This document shows positions 9,257-18,470 of a stretch of DNA of 64,000 nt, piece after piece (the first letter of the stretch is position 1; each line of letters opens with the position of its first letter). Made by a program: the position numbers and the translations under genes. Below the pieces are notes generated by a model. That model made no database searches. It was not told where the DNA came from and worked only from the letters and a program-made list of their open reading frames with translations. The stretch is from Terriglobia bacterium. GTDB lineage: Bacteria > Acidobacteriota > Terriglobia > Terriglobales > Acidobacteriaceae. The stretch is from contig JAIQFH010000005.1 of assembly GCA_020073385.1 (NCBI GenBank), forward strand, positions 1-64,000, given 5' to 3'.

Positions 9257-9269
9257 TTAAGAAGTGGAC

Positions 9270-9314
9270 TATGTGGGGACAGCCGCCTTCGGCTGTCCAG
9301 TCGCAGAAGGCGAC
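9270..9314 (+). repeat. RA repeat copy
   Basis: It reads gtggggacagccgccttcgg then ctgtcc, followed by a second small hairpin gtcg-cagaagg-cgac. It lies between the mutase stop and the convergent gene on the minus strand. Confidence 0.85.
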
Positions 9315-9325
9315 TTCCTGCAGTC

Positions 9326-9679
9326 CTACGCCGGTTGCTCTTCCATCTCCGCCACCGCCGAATCAAGGTGAGCCAGAGTTTCCTCCACCGTCAACGAATA
9401 CATCTCCCGCCCCAGACCCTCGCCCGATTCGAGAGCCGTCTTAAGAAAATGCCCCGCGATCTCTACCGCCAGAGAATCAGTGATGGTCTTGCCCGTGCGT
9501 TTCTTGTACTCCACCCACGCCGGATGCGGCAGTGCCACCCATACTTTCTTTCCACCTGCCAGAAACTTGTAATCCACGGCATCAGCATGCCGCGTAGCGA
9601 TCGCTATGATCTGGCACTGATAGACGCAGTGGACGGGCTTCTTCGTCCAGCGGTCGGTTGCAGTAAAGTTCTCAAACAT
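9326..9679 (-). CDS. Unknown 117-residue protein
   Basis: I start it at the ATG at 9679 (MFENFTATDRWTKKP); the in-frame extension to 9760 looks non-native. The protein has no signal or membrane segment. It contains a Cys-rich short strand (HCVYQCQIIAIATRHAD), a GGKKVWVALPHPAWVEYKKR block and an acidic helical C-terminus. I do not recognise the family. It is convergent with the mutase and divergent from the esterase-like gene. Confidence 0.6.
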   Translation of the reverse strand: MFENFTATDRWTKKPVHCVYQCQIIAIATRHADAVDYKFLAGGKKVWVALPHPAWVEYKKRTGKTITDSLAVEIAGHFLKTALESGEGLGREMYSLTVEETLAHLDSAVAEMEEQPA

Positions 9680-9792
9680 AGCTAAAACTATAGCGGAGCC
9701 AAAGCCGCCGGGCAAACAGGGCAGCATTCTTGACCGGGTGGAACGGACGCTGCTATACATACTTGCCCTTTGACCATAAGGAGTCTCCGACC

Positions 9793-11562
9793 TTGAAGAA
9801 TCTTCTTCGCTTGCTGGTATTCACCTTATTTTTGTGCGCTGCAGCGAATGCCGCCGATAAGCGAAATTCTCCCAAGCCTGCCAGCCCCCGATTCGAGATT
9901 TCCTTCGCTAAAGAGATGAGCGCAACTCCTCTCGACGGGCACGTTCTGTTGGTATTCGCCAACAACAACGATGACGAGCCGCGCTTCCAGATCAGCTTCA
10001 TGGCTGCCCACTCGCAGCAGATCTTTGGCGTCGACGTCGATGCTCTGGCTCCGGGAAATCCTGCCGTCATCGATGCATCGACACTGGGTTATCCGGCCGA
10101 AAATTTGATTGACGTTCCCGCAGGGGACTACTGGGTGCAGGCAGTGTTGAACATCTACGAGACCTTTCATCTCGGCAGCGGCCGCACGTTGAAACTCCCA
10201 CCAGACAAGGGCGAAGGACAACACTGGCAGACCAAACCGGGGAACCTGTACAGCAAGCCCGAGAAAATACATTTCGATCCCAAATCGCCTCAGACAGTGC
10301 GCATCTCGTTGACCGAGAAAAATCCGACGGTGGAAGAAAATCCCATGCTGGCCGACAGGATGGCTGGTTGGAGCGGGGCGAACGACGACCACACCATCGT
10401 CGACAACAAGTGGGTCAAACACATCCGTATCGAGAGCGACTTGCTCACCAAGTTCTGGGGAAGGCCAACTTATCTTGGCGCTGTGATCTTGTTGCCCGAC
10501 GGATGGGAGGAGCATCCCGAGGCGCACTACCCAGTGATCGTTTTGCAGGACCATTTTCATCGCGATCTGTCGAGCCTGATCGCCTTCCGCACCACGCCGC
10601 CAAGTGCAAACCTTAACGATGGTGATCTCAGGGTGGCGCAGTCGGGTTACAGGCTGTATCAGGATTGGACTGCCGGCCGTTTGCCGCGCGTGATCGTGAT
10701 CTCGATCCAGCACGCTACGCCGTATTTTGACGACTCCTACGCGGTGAACTCCGAAAACGTCGGACCCTACGGCGACGCGATCACGCAGGAGTTGATCCCT
10801 TACGTCGAGAAACAATATCGCGGGATCGGCCAGGGATGGGCGCGGACCGTGTATGGCGGTTCCACCGGCGGATGGGAGAGCCTCGCTTCCCAAGTCTTTT
10901 ACCCGGATTTCTACAACGGCGCGTGGGTGTTCTGCCCCGATGTCGTCGACTTTCGCGCCTACATGACCATGAATCTGTATGAAGACAAGAATGCGTTCTG
11001 GATTGAGAGTCCTCTCACGCGTGTGCCCCGTCCATCGGTGCGTCAGCCGGACGGAATCATACTCTCCACCATGGAGCAGATGAACCGCTATGAACTGGTG
11101 CAGGGGACGCACAGCCGCTCGGGCGAGCAACTCGACATCTGGCAGGCCGTCTTCAGTTCCGTGGGAGATGACGGATATCCGAAGCCTGTGTTCAACAAGC
11201 GTACGGGCGAGATCGACCATGAAGTCGCCAAGTACTGGAAGGAGCACTACGACTTGAGCGCTATCATGCAGCGCGACTGGAAGACGCTGGGTCCCAAACT
11301 CGCGGGGAAGTTACATTTCTATGTGGGCGAGGCTGACACGTTTTATCTTGACCGCGCCGTTCACCTGCTGAAGGATTTTCTCGACACGACAACCGATCCC
11401 TACTACCGGGGCAGCTTTGAATTCGGTATGCGCAAGCCGCACTGCTACGCGGGCGATCTCGACCCGGCGGTCGGCATCAATCAACATTATTGGCCCGAGA
11501 TGGTCAAGCACATGGAGCAGACCGCCCCTCCAGGTGCCGATTTGAAAAGCTGGAAATACTGA
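9793..11562 (+). CDS. Exported esterase-like alpha/beta hydrolase
   Basis: This 589-residue protein starts at the TTG at 9793, which has AAGGAG 9 bases upstream and opens a clean signal peptide (KNLLRLLVFTLFLCAAANA). The N-terminal half, about 200 residues, is beta-rich and unassigned. The C-terminal half resembles the esterase D / enterochelin-esterase group: VYGGSTGGWES holds the nucleophile Ser357 in GxSxGG, with MRKPHCYAGD near the end carrying a possible catalytic His. Expected location is the periplasm or outside. The substrate is unknown; an ester or acyl-sugar is possible. pgeF follows after 12 bases. Confidence 0.7.
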   Translation: MKNLLRLLVFTLFLCAAANAADKRNSPKPASPRFEISFAKEMSATPLDGHVLLVFANNNDDEPRFQISFMAAHSQQIFGVDVDALAPGNPAVIDASTLGYPAENLIDVPAGDYWVQAVLNIYETFHLGSGRTLKLPPDKGEGQHWQTKPGNLYSKPEKIHFDPKSPQTVRISLTEKNPTVEENPMLADRMAGWSGANDDHTIVDNKWVKHIRIESDLLTKFWGRPTYLGAVILLPDGWEEHPEAHYPVIVLQDHFHRDLSSLIAFRTTPPSANLNDGDLRVAQSGYRLYQDWTAGRLPRVIVISIQHATPYFDDSYAVNSENVGPYGDAITQELIPYVEKQYRGIGQGWARTVYGGSTGGWESLASQVFYPDFYNGAWVFCPDVVDFRAYMTMNLYEDKNAFWIESPLTRVPRPSVRQPDGIILSTMEQMNRYELVQGTHSRSGEQLDIWQAVFSSVGDDGYPKPVFNKRTGEIDHEVAKYWKEHYDLSAIMQRDWKTLGPKLAGKLHFYVGEADTFYLDRAVHLLKDFLDTTTDPYYRGSFEFGMRKPHCYAGDLDPAVGINQHYWPEMVKHMEQTAPPGADLKSWKY

Positions 11563-11574
11563 CCCGACAAGCTA

Positions 11575-12624
11575 ATGCACGCCGCGCGTATTCAGGAGAG
11601 TGCTGTATTGCTTGTCCGTCCGGAGGACATGCCTCTTCAACCAACTCTGCAGAAAAGCAGAGGCTCCCGCTCCGAGCCTTGGGCCAAAGGCACGCAGGCA
11701 TCGGGCGTCCTTTATGATGGATGTGTGCTCACCGTTTCTTCCAAGACTGCCGGAATCGCGCCTGTGCGTGCGCATCAACTCGAACAACTCCCGTGGCTGG
11801 TACATGGTTTCTCGACCCGCCTCGGCGGATTTTCGCGCGCTTATGGCAAATGCGATCTCAACCTTGGTTTCACAAAACACGATTCCCGCGCCGCAGTGGA
11901 TCGCAACCGCGAGGCCTTTCGCAAGAAACTTGGGGCAGTTACGCGTTCCCCGAAAGGCTTGTCCCTGTGGCCGCTGGTCACCCTGCGCCAGATTCATTCC
12001 GACATTATTCGCCACATCGAATCGTCCGATTTAGCAGACAGAGAACCGCTCACCGGCGATGGCATGATCTCCGCGACTCCCGGCGTGCTGCTTGCGATCC
12101 AGACCGCCGACTGCCTCCCGGTCATCGTCGTCGACACGCGCCGCCATGCGGTCGGCGCATTTCACGCAGGTTGGCGCGGCACGGTGAAGCGCATCGTCGA
12201 AAAAGGCGTCGGTGAGATGGTGCGCTGCTTCGTCAGCCGCCCCCGCGACCTGAAGGCCGCCATCGGCCCAGGAATTCAGGGCTGTTGCTACGAGGTCGGA
12301 GAGGAAGTCCGGACCAAGTTCGAGTCGCAGTTCAGCTACGCGGCGAGCTTGTTTCGTGAACTCAAGGAATCCGATCCTGTGCGCGAGAAGTATCCGCTGC
12401 TATTCTTGACCGCCCGCGCCCCGGGACATGGCGAACTGCCTCCGAAAATCTTCCTCGATTTGGTTGAGGCCAATCGCCAGCAGTTGCTTGCCGCAGGCGT
12501 TCCGAAGAAGAGTATTGAAACGTCTGCGCTGTGTACCAACTGCCATCCGGAATTGCTGTTCTCTTATCGCGCCGAGAAAGGCAAGACAGGAAGGATGATG
12601 GGAGTTGCAGGAATCCGCGCCTGA
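11575..12624 (+). CDS. pgeF: PgeF/YfiH-family purine nucleosidase-like (polyphenol oxidase fold) protein
   Basis: Family blocks are clear: LVHGFSTRLGGFS, TLRQIHSD, GVLLAIQTADCLPV, AFHAGWRGTVKRI and AIGPGIQGCCYEVG, with the metal-binding His/Cys/His set. In E. coli the family member removes wrongly incorporated amino acids from peptidoglycan precursors; others act on purine nucleosides or were called laccases. The frame gives 349 residues, about 80-90 longer than usual. The first 50 residues look unlike the family, and a GTG at 11725 or a TTG at 11608 (AGGAG upstream) could be the true start. The gene probably shares a transcript with the upstream esterase. Confidence 0.8.
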   Translation: MHAARIQESAVLLVRPEDMPLQPTLQKSRGSRSEPWAKGTQASGVLYDGCVLTVSSKTAGIAPVRAHQLEQLPWLVHGFSTRLGGFSRAYGKCDLNLGFTKHDSRAAVDRNREAFRKKLGAVTRSPKGLSLWPLVTLRQIHSDIIRHIESSDLADREPLTGDGMISATPGVLLAIQTADCLPVIVVDTRRHAVGAFHAGWRGTVKRIVEKGVGEMVRCFVSRPRDLKAAIGPGIQGCCYEVGEEVRTKFESQFSYAASLFRELKESDPVREKYPLLFLTARAPGHGELPPKIFLDLVEANRQQLLAAGVPKKSIETSALCTNCHPELLFSYRAEKGKTGRMMGVAGIRA

Positions 12625-12693
12625 CGAATCTCTCCTGTGCTAGTATCTCCTCGTTTCAAGTCCGGCCCCAATCCACACAAAACGGAGTTGCCT

Positions 12694-13350
12694 ATGTTCC
12701 CAGCCGAATGTGCCCCCACTCGCCGCCACTTCCTGATGAAAGCTGCCGCTTTCACCACCGCGGCTTCGGGTCTTGCGCTCGTTCCTGAACTCGCAGTCTC
12801 AGAAGAATCCGACGTGAACATCATAGGCCCGAAGAAAGGCTACTCGCCGCAGATCGGAACGCTGGTCTCCATGATGACGTGGATGCGCAAAGTCATGCTG
12901 ATGTCGGTCAAGGGCATGTCGCGGAAGGATCTCGACTACCTTTTCGATGCAAACTCCAACACCATCGGCTCTCTGCTCATGCATCTGGCCGCTACGGACC
13001 GGATCTATCAACTCAACACTTTTGAAGCAAACACCCTCAAAGAATTGCCCGCTTCATACAAAGAAAAGTGGGGCGTAGCGATGGAGCTTGGCGAGCCGGC
13101 GCGCAAACAGATCAAGGGGCATGACCTCGACTACTACCTGAACCTGCTGGGCGAGACCCGCGAGCAGACGCTGGCCGAGTTCCGCAAACGCGACGATGAC
13201 TGGCTCCTGACCGTCGATAAGACATGGGGCTGGGGACCGACCAACAACTACTGCAAGTGGTTCCACGTTTGCGAACACGAATCGAACCACAACGGCCAGA
13301 TCAAGTTCCTGAAGAAGCGCATTCCGGGAGCCAAGCCAGACAGCGAATAA
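12694..13350 (+). CDS. Tat-exported DinB-like protein
   Basis: This 218-residue protein begins at the ATG at 12694 (GGAG upstream) with a twin-arginine signal (PTRRHFLMKAAAF). The mature domain is a four-helix DinB-type bundle judged from its His positions: LLMHLAATDRIY, then HVCEHESNHNGQIKFLKKR near the C-terminus, a likely metal triad. DinB-like proteins often act as thiol-dependent transferases or are uncharacterised; here export via Tat would fit loading a metal cofactor before secretion. No partner is indicated by context. Confidence 0.7.
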   Translation: MFPAECAPTRRHFLMKAAAFTTAASGLALVPELAVSEESDVNIIGPKKGYSPQIGTLVSMMTWMRKVMLMSVKGMSRKDLDYLFDANSNTIGSLLMHLAATDRIYQLNTFEANTLKELPASYKEKWGVAMELGEPARKQIKGHDLDYYLNLLGETREQTLAEFRKRDDDWLLTVDKTWGWGPTNNYCKWFHVCEHESNHNGQIKFLKKRIPGAKPDSE

Positions 13351-13384
13351 GTACTGGAACCGATCTACTCTCTAAATCGTTTTG

Positions 13385-13450
13385 AAAGGGCGCGGCTTTC
13401 AGCCGCGCCGTAAAAAGCGAGAAAAAACGCGGGCTTTAGCCCCTGAGGGA
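13385..13450 (+). repeat. RE repeat copy
   Basis: gcgcggctttcagccgcgcc forms a hairpin and is followed by cgcgggctttagcccctgag. The same two-part design occurs at 48560-48721 and inside a gene at 51898-51962. Confidence 0.6.
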
Positions 13451-13569
13451 AGAGCCTCAGGCCCAGCGACCCGACTTGCGAGACTAGCCCTAGCCTCTCT
13501 AGTTGCGCCGAACCCGCACCTTGCGGGATGATGCTGGGTACTCATCCACTCATTTCGACGGAGTCCCCT

Positions 13570-14688
13570 GTGAAAACGCGGCTCCCGCTCGCTTTCCTGG
13601 TTCTGTGTGTCATCCTTCTCGCTTCTGCTTCTGCCCAGGTTTCCTCCAATCAGGTCGACGCCGTATTCGACTCGTTGAAGTCCAACAATGCGCCCGGTGC
13701 GGCCGTTCTCGTCGTGCGCAACGGCAAAGCAGTCTTCCGCCGCGGATACGGCGTAGCCGATCTCCGCACACGAACTCCCATTGATCCGGAGACCGATTTC
13801 CGCCTCGCCTCCTTCACCAAGCAGTTCACAGCCACATGCATCATGCTGCTGGCGCATGACGGCAAGTTGCGTTACGACGATCACCTCACCGACTTTTTTC
13901 CCAAATTTCCCGCATACGGCAAATCGATCACCGTCCGCAACCTGCTCAATCACACCTCCGGCCTGCCCGATTACGAAGAAATTTTGATGAAGCAGCATCC
14001 CAACACGCCCGACGACAAGATTCCGCAGATTCTCGATGCCGGCGTATTGAAGTCGCTCGAGCAGCAGACGGCAGGCCAGTTTCCTCCAGGATCGAAGTGG
14101 CAGTACAGCAACTCCGGCTATGCAGTACTTGCCATGATCGTCGAAAAAGTCTCCGGCAATCCCTTCGGCCAGTTTCTGCACGAGAGAATCTTTGTTCCCC
14201 TGAAGATGAACCACACGCTCGCCTATGAAAAAGGCAAGAATGAAGTGCCCCACCGCGCCTACGGCCATACAAAAGACAAGGATGGGACTTGGCGCGAGAC
14301 TGACCAGAGTCCAACCTCGCCGGTTCTCGGTGATGGCGGAATCTATACATCGATCGACGATCTTGAGAAATGGGACCGCGCCCTGCGTGAGCACACGCTG
14401 CTCAGCCAAGCAGAAATGCAGCCCGCACTCACACCGGTCGAACCCACCAGCGGGCCAGCAAAATTGCATAGTGGCAAGACGCTCAGCTACGGCTTCGGCT
14501 GGTTTCTTGATCCCTACCATGGCCACCGCCGCATGTTTCACGACGGAGAGACGATTGGTTTCCTCACGACCATTCAGCGCTTCCCCGATGACAACTTGAC
14601 GGTGATCGTTCTGGCCAATCGCACAGATGTTGATCCCCAAGCCCTGGCCCTGAAGGTAGCTGACCTCTATCTAGTTAAAAAGCCGTAA
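13570..14688 (+). CDS. Exported serine hydrolase, beta-lactamase/DD-peptidase fold
   Basis: This 372-residue protein starts at the GTG at 13570, with GGAG 7 bases upstream and a good signal peptide (KTRLPLAFLVLCVILLASASA). Class C-type catalytic motifs are SFTK (Ser81, Lys84) and YSN (Tyr179-Asn181), with a DGETIGF block near the end in place of the third motif. Such proteins include esterases, D-aminopeptidases and DD-peptidases; true beta-lactamase activity cannot be claimed. A second enzyme of the same fold lies convergent downstream. Confidence 0.8.
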   Translation: MKTRLPLAFLVLCVILLASASAQVSSNQVDAVFDSLKSNNAPGAAVLVVRNGKAVFRRGYGVADLRTRTPIDPETDFRLASFTKQFTATCIMLLAHDGKLRYDDHLTDFFPKFPAYGKSITVRNLLNHTSGLPDYEEILMKQHPNTPDDKIPQILDAGVLKSLEQQTAGQFPPGSKWQYSNSGYAVLAMIVEKVSGNPFGQFLHERIFVPLKMNHTLAYEKGKNEVPHRAYGHTKDKDGTWRETDQSPTSPVLGDGGIYTSIDDLEKWDRALREHTLLSQAEMQPALTPVEPTSGPAKLHSGKTLSYGFGWFLDPYHGHRRMFHDGETIGFLTTIQRFPDDNLTVIVLANRTDVDPQALALKVADLYLVKKP

Positions 14689-14700
14689 AGCAAAATGAAA

Positions 14701-14753
14701 CATGTGGGGACAGCCGCCCCGGCTGTCCGGCGGCCCAGGTTTGTCGGGCCGTA
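14701..14753 (+). repeat. RA repeat copy, long form
   Basis: The hairpin ggggacagccgccccggctg, tcc is followed by the second hairpin ggcggcccaggt-ttgtcgggcc. It separates two convergent serine-hydrolase genes. Confidence 0.85.
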
Positions 14754-14778
14754 GCGATTTAAGCATGAAGGAAAGCCG

Positions 14779-16191
14779 CTATCTCTCCGGCAGCCTGTTC
14801 GCAACAAAATCCGACACCCGGCTCGCTGCCGGAGGATCCAGATTCGCCAGCACGGCGATCACATATCCCGTCCTCGGACAGATCTTCAGATCCCCGTTCA
14901 TCCCCGGCGCCCCGCCGCCGTGACCAAAGCATCTCGCGCCGTTGACCATGCGGTCTTCAAATCCATAGGCGTAACTGTAGTTGGGCGTCCCCTGTTTGCC
15001 GGTCGTGAGCATCTCGGTGTAAAGCGCATCGAGCAGTTTGTGGCTCTGCAGCGCGTCTGCAAATCGCACAAGATCCTCGGCAGTCGAATATCCTCCACCC
15101 GCCGACGACCCGCGATAAGGCAACGCGTCAGTGTTCGGAGCCCAAGCGGCAGAGTCCATCTTTGTGTACCCGACGCTGCGGTCGCTGACAGCATTGTCCT
15201 CCGGTTCCGACCCGGTGGACGTCATGCCGGCCGGCACATAGACGTGCTCGCGCACATAGTCGTAATAACTTTGCCCGCTGACCTTTTCGATGATTGCTCC
15301 CAGTAGAATGAAACCGTAGTTGCTGTACTCCCAGCGTGAGCCCGGCTCGAACTTCGGAGCACGGTTGCCGTAGAGGTTCACATAATCCTGCAACGTGCGC
15401 AGTTCCAGCCGGTGCGCGTCAAACTCAGGGCCAAAGATGTCGCCCGTGCCACCCGTATGCGTCAGCAATTGATGGATCGTCACCTTCGAAGCGATATCTT
15501 TGTTGGGATAGTCGGTCAGGTACTTTCCCACCGTATCAGTCAGCTCCAGCTTCCGGGCCTGTGCCAGCTGAAGGATCGAGACGGCCGTAAACATCTTGTT
15601 CATCGATCCGATGCGGAAGCGCGTTTTGAGCGTGTTGGACGTCTTGTGTTCACGGTCTGCCAGACCATAGGCTTCGGAGAGAACCACTTTGCCATGTTTT
15701 GCAATCAGCACCGCCCCGGCAAAACTATCCGCAGCAACGTCCGCTTCAACATTCTTTCGCGTCGCCGTCAGGAGCGCGCTCTCCGACAAGTGTGGCAACG
15801 CATATTCCGCCGGACGCGGAATGGCGCTCAGCTCGATTTTGATGATCTGATGAGGCTCTTCTGCCTGCACTTCCAGAGTCAGCCGGGCCATCTGATCCGA
15901 CGAGCGCTCCTGCACCAGCGCAGTCACCTTCGTCGCCGTAGATTCGTCAATCTTCTTGAGGTCGAACCCTCCCGTCCTCTGGCGAAAGCTCATCTCGCGG
16001 TCCAAACTTGAAATCCGCGACGGGGAATTCTTCTGCAGGAATTCGCGGTGAAGGTTGGTGTCGCCGCGGTTGAAGCTTTCGAGCCACGCAGCGAACTGAT
16101 GGCCGGCGGGCGTATCTGGAAATTTCGTCTTTGCGACACAGATGAGGCTGATGGAAAGCAGCAGGAACGATGCGAGCTTGGGGAAGCGCAT
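14779..16191 (-). CDS. Exported serine hydrolase with extra N-terminal domain
   Basis: This 470-residue protein has a signal peptide (PKLASFLLLSISLICVA). Residues 25-135 form an extra domain of about 110 residues often seen before this fold. The beta-lactamase-like catalytic domain then carries SMNK (Ser196, Lys199), YSN (Tyr289-Asn291) and HGGG in FGHGGGAPG near the end. This third motif is a good match for class C-related esterases and peptidases. It is convergent with the other serine hydrolase; the two share the fold but have different domain layouts, so they are not a recent duplication. Confidence 0.8.
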   Translation of the reverse strand: MRFPKLASFLLLSISLICVAKTKFPDTPAGHQFAAWLESFNRGDTNLHREFLQKNSPSRISSLDREMSFRQRTGGFDLKKIDESTATKVTALVQERSSDQMARLTLEVQAEEPHQIIKIELSAIPRPAEYALPHLSESALLTATRKNVEADVAADSFAGAVLIAKHGKVVLSEAYGLADREHKTSNTLKTRFRIGSMNKMFTAVSILQLAQARKLELTDTVGKYLTDYPNKDIASKVTIHQLLTHTGGTGDIFGPEFDAHRLELRTLQDYVNLYGNRAPKFEPGSRWEYSNYGFILLGAIIEKVSGQSYYDYVREHVYVPAGMTSTGSEPEDNAVSDRSVGYTKMDSAAWAPNTDALPYRGSSAGGGYSTAEDLVRFADALQSHKLLDALYTEMLTTGKQGTPNYSYAYGFEDRMVNGARCFGHGGGAPGMNGDLKICPRTGYVIAVLANLDPPAASRVSDFVANRLPER

Positions 16192-16241
16192 ACGACTCAG
16201 ACGTCAGTGTCTGTCTTTTGTGAGATGTTGTGTTAAATGCT

Positions 16242-16574
16242 CTAAGCCGTTGGTGGAACAGGAGTAGCTGGCGCCGCCGGCGTTGCAGGTGCCGCCGCGG
16301 TCTCATTCACCAGATCCTTCAATTCCTTGCTGGGCTTGAAGAAGGGAATCTTCTTGGCCGGCACGTCCACGCGATCACCTGTCTTGGGATTGCGTCCGAC
16401 ACGAGGCTTGCGCTGGCGCGTCCGGAAACTGCCAAAGCCGCGGATCTCGATCTTGTCGCCGGCGCGCAGCGAGCGCACCACGCTGTCAAAAATCGTTTCC
16501 ACGATCACTTCACTGTCTTTCCGCGTAAGTTCCGCCAAACGCGAGACTTCGTCAATCAGATCGGCTTTGGTCAT
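16242..16574 (-). CDS. HU/IHF-family DNA-binding protein
   Basis: This 110-residue nucleoid protein starts MTKADLIDEVS and contains the DNA-bending arm signature RKPRVGRNPKTGDRV, then PAKKIPFFKPSKELKDLV. Length is normal up to residue 93; the last 17 residues are an Ala/Pro tail (AAAPATPAAPATPVPP). The GFGSF(R) segment resembles IHF-type subunits more than HU. GAGGAGGGG precedes the ATG, so strong translation is expected. It lies between the serine hydrolase and the membrane protein genes. Confidence 0.9.
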   Translation of the reverse strand: MTKADLIDEVSRLAELTRKDSEVIVETIFDSVVRSLRAGDKIEIRGFGSFRTRQRKPRVGRNPKTGDRVDVPAKKIPFFKPSKELKDLVNETAAAPATPAAPATPVPPTA

Positions 16575-16712
16575 AACGCCCCTCCTCTGCCCATACTGGC
16601 AAGTGCAAAGTAAATCAATTTCGTAGTTTTGACTCGATGGAACATCCCGCCGAAGGGGCTAGCCCCGCGCCGGCACCCATAACCTTCTCAAATTTCAGGG
16701 GTTGGATGCAAG

Positions 16713-17396
16713 TCACGGCTTAGAGACCCGCCCTCCCACAAGGACACCACGCTCCCGTTGCCGATCCAGGCCGCAGGCGATCGCGCTCAGGACTACCGGC
16801 GCAACCATCCACGAAACGTTTAGTTGTTGCGCTTTCGGGGGAGTGGTCACCAGCAACTGGCTCCACGTCATCGCGGTGAACAGAAGCACAAAAATCGACA
16901 TGCCGTAGCGGCTCACGGAAGAGCTTCCAGCCAGCTTCCAATAAACCGCAATTCCAACAATCGCCATCGCCGTTTCCAAGGCAAGTTCGAGCGGCATATG
17001 GTTCCACAATCCCAGGCCCAGCTTCGGCGAAGTCTTACCAATCAGCGGCAGTCCCGCAACATGAACCAGTCCGTCCAGCAGAAAGTGGGACAGTACGACT
17101 AAGCCGACGACCAGCCAGATCCGTCTGGCCTCCAAGCCAACAGACCGGGATGCGAGAAAGCCGAAAATCAACGACCAAGTCAGAAGAGCCAGCAATCCGT
17201 GCGAATAAGGGACATCGAAGAGAAGGTAGTGCCTGGAGGCATAGTCCACAGGAACGGTGGCGTGCTCCAATCCGAAGAAAGCAAAAATGCCGAGCAGAAA
17301 ATCCGCGAGTAGCGCGGCGAAGACAAGCCAGCCCACATTCAGCCGAGGTGCCGCCCGCGATGCCCCCAGAGCTACCGCAACATGTCCGATGCCCAT
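16713..17396 (-). CDS. YdjM/DUF457-like integral membrane protein
   Basis: This 227-residue protein has five or six predicted spans. Conserved-looking His/Asp sets (GHVAVALGA at the start, PYSHGLLALL, SHFLLDGLVH) resemble the membrane-bound putative metal-dependent hydrolases of the YdjM/DUF457 type. Activity is unproven for that family. It ends 9 bases short of the sppA stop region upstream on the same strand and may be transcribed after sppA. Confidence 0.6.
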   Translation of the reverse strand: MGIGHVAVALGASRAAPRLNVGWLVFAALLADFLLGIFAFFGLEHATVPVDYASRHYLLFDVPYSHGLLALLTWSLIFGFLASRSVGLEARRIWLVVGLVVLSHFLLDGLVHVAGLPLIGKTSPKLGLGLWNHMPLELALETAMAIVGIAVYWKLAGSSSVSRYGMSIFVLLFTAMTWSQLLVTTPPKAQQLNVSWMVAPVVLSAIACGLDRQRERGVLVGGRVSKP

Positions 17397-17405
17397 CGGT
17401 TGAAC

Positions 17406-18317
17406 TTATTTCCAGAGATAATAGAACCCGACCTGCTGCTCGAGCATCTTCTCGCGGCTCGGGATGTACGGGGATACATCTCCTAGCAGCAGATCCATCA
17501 GCGTGCGCCGCTCCTTCTCCGGATGCACCAGCGTCGGCTCGCCGGAAATTCCCACCGACTTCGCCGTATCCGCCACCGCCGCTTCGAAGTCACCCACGCT
17601 GTCGATGAGCTTCATGTCCTTCGCCTGCTCGCCCGTCCACACCTTGCCGTCGGCGATAGCCTTCACGTCGTCAAACTTCATGCCGCGCCCGTCGGACACC
17701 GCCTTCACGAACTGTCCAAACATGTTGTTGATCAGCGACTGCATGTAAGCCTGTTCGGCCGGAGTCAGATCGCGCGAGGGATTGCCCGTGTCTTTGAACT
17801 CACCGGTCTTGATGACCACGTCTTTCAGCTTGGCCCATTTCAGCAGGTCGCCATAGTTCACCCACTGCGCGATTACACCGATCGACCCCACAATGCTGCC
17901 CTGGTCGGCATAAATCTTGTCGCATGCAGAAGCGACGTAGAACGCCCCGCTCGCGCCCACCGTCTCAATCGAAACCACAACTTTCTTTTTCTTCTCGGCG
18001 CGAATGCGCTTCACTTCGCGATAAATCTCTTCCGACGCCGCCACTCCTCCGCCCGGTGAATTCACGTGCAGAATGATGGCTTTGATCGACGAGTCATCGC
18101 CAAATTTCTTGAGCTGTCCCACCACGGGCTGTGGCGAGAGAATGACGCCGTCGAGATCGACCACGCCAATGCGATCCCCAAAACCGCCGAGTCCGGCCTC
18201 TCCGCCGGCAGCATGCAGCGTCAAATAGACCAACGTGAAGACGGCCAGCACGAAGAGAAAAAATGCTCCGCCGCCAATCAGAATCCAGAGCAGTGTGCGC
18301 GAACGCCTCTCAGACAT
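17406..18317 (-). CDS. sppA: Signal peptide peptidase SppA
   Basis: This 303-residue S49 peptidase degrades cleaved signal peptides at the membrane. It has one N-terminal span (about residues 9-33). The nucleophile is Ser123 in GASGAFYVAS and the general base is Lys175 in TGEFKDTG; the 52-residue spacing equals that of short single-domain SppA enzymes. The VNSPGGGV block is present. The ATG at 18317 (MSERRSRTLLW) is chosen over an upstream in-frame start at 18401, whose extension is not family-like. Confidence 0.92.
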   Translation of the reverse strand: MSERRSRTLLWILIGGGAFFLFVLAVFTLVYLTLHAAGGEAGLGGFGDRIGVVDLDGVILSPQPVVGQLKKFGDDSSIKAIILHVNSPGGGVAASEEIYREVKRIRAEKKKKVVVSIETVGASGAFYVASACDKIYADQGSIVGSIGVIAQWVNYGDLLKWAKLKDVVIKTGEFKDTGNPSRDLTPAEQAYMQSLINNMFGQFVKAVSDGRGMKFDDVKAIADGKVWTGEQAKDMKLIDSVGDFEAAVADTAKSVGISGEPTLVHPEKERRTLMDLLLGDVSPYIPSREKMLEQQVGFYYLWK

Positions 18318-18398
18318 GGAAAAAGTGTAGCACTTAGCCACGGCCCACGCCGCCTCGCTGTCGCGCAAAGGCGAAGCCAAACGGCCGTCGGAAGTGCT

Positions 18399-18462
18399 CA
18401 TGTGGCGACAGCCGCCTTAGCCTGTCTCGCGAGCCCTGAGCGTAGTCGAAAGGCGAGCGCCC
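18399..18462 (+). repeat. RA repeat copy with RF unit
   Basis: tggcgacagccgccttagcc, tgtctcgcgag, then the RF unit ccctgagcgtagtcgaaagg (18434-18453) and gcgagcgcc. It lies just downstream of the lipid kinase gene and upstream of sppA. Confidence 0.75.
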
Positions 18463-18470
18463 CTCTGCAA

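Noticed and set aside
13570..16191. Recent duplication giving the two serine hydrolases.
   Set aside because: They share only the catalytic fold and motifs; the second has an extra N-terminal domain and the sequences are otherwise distant.
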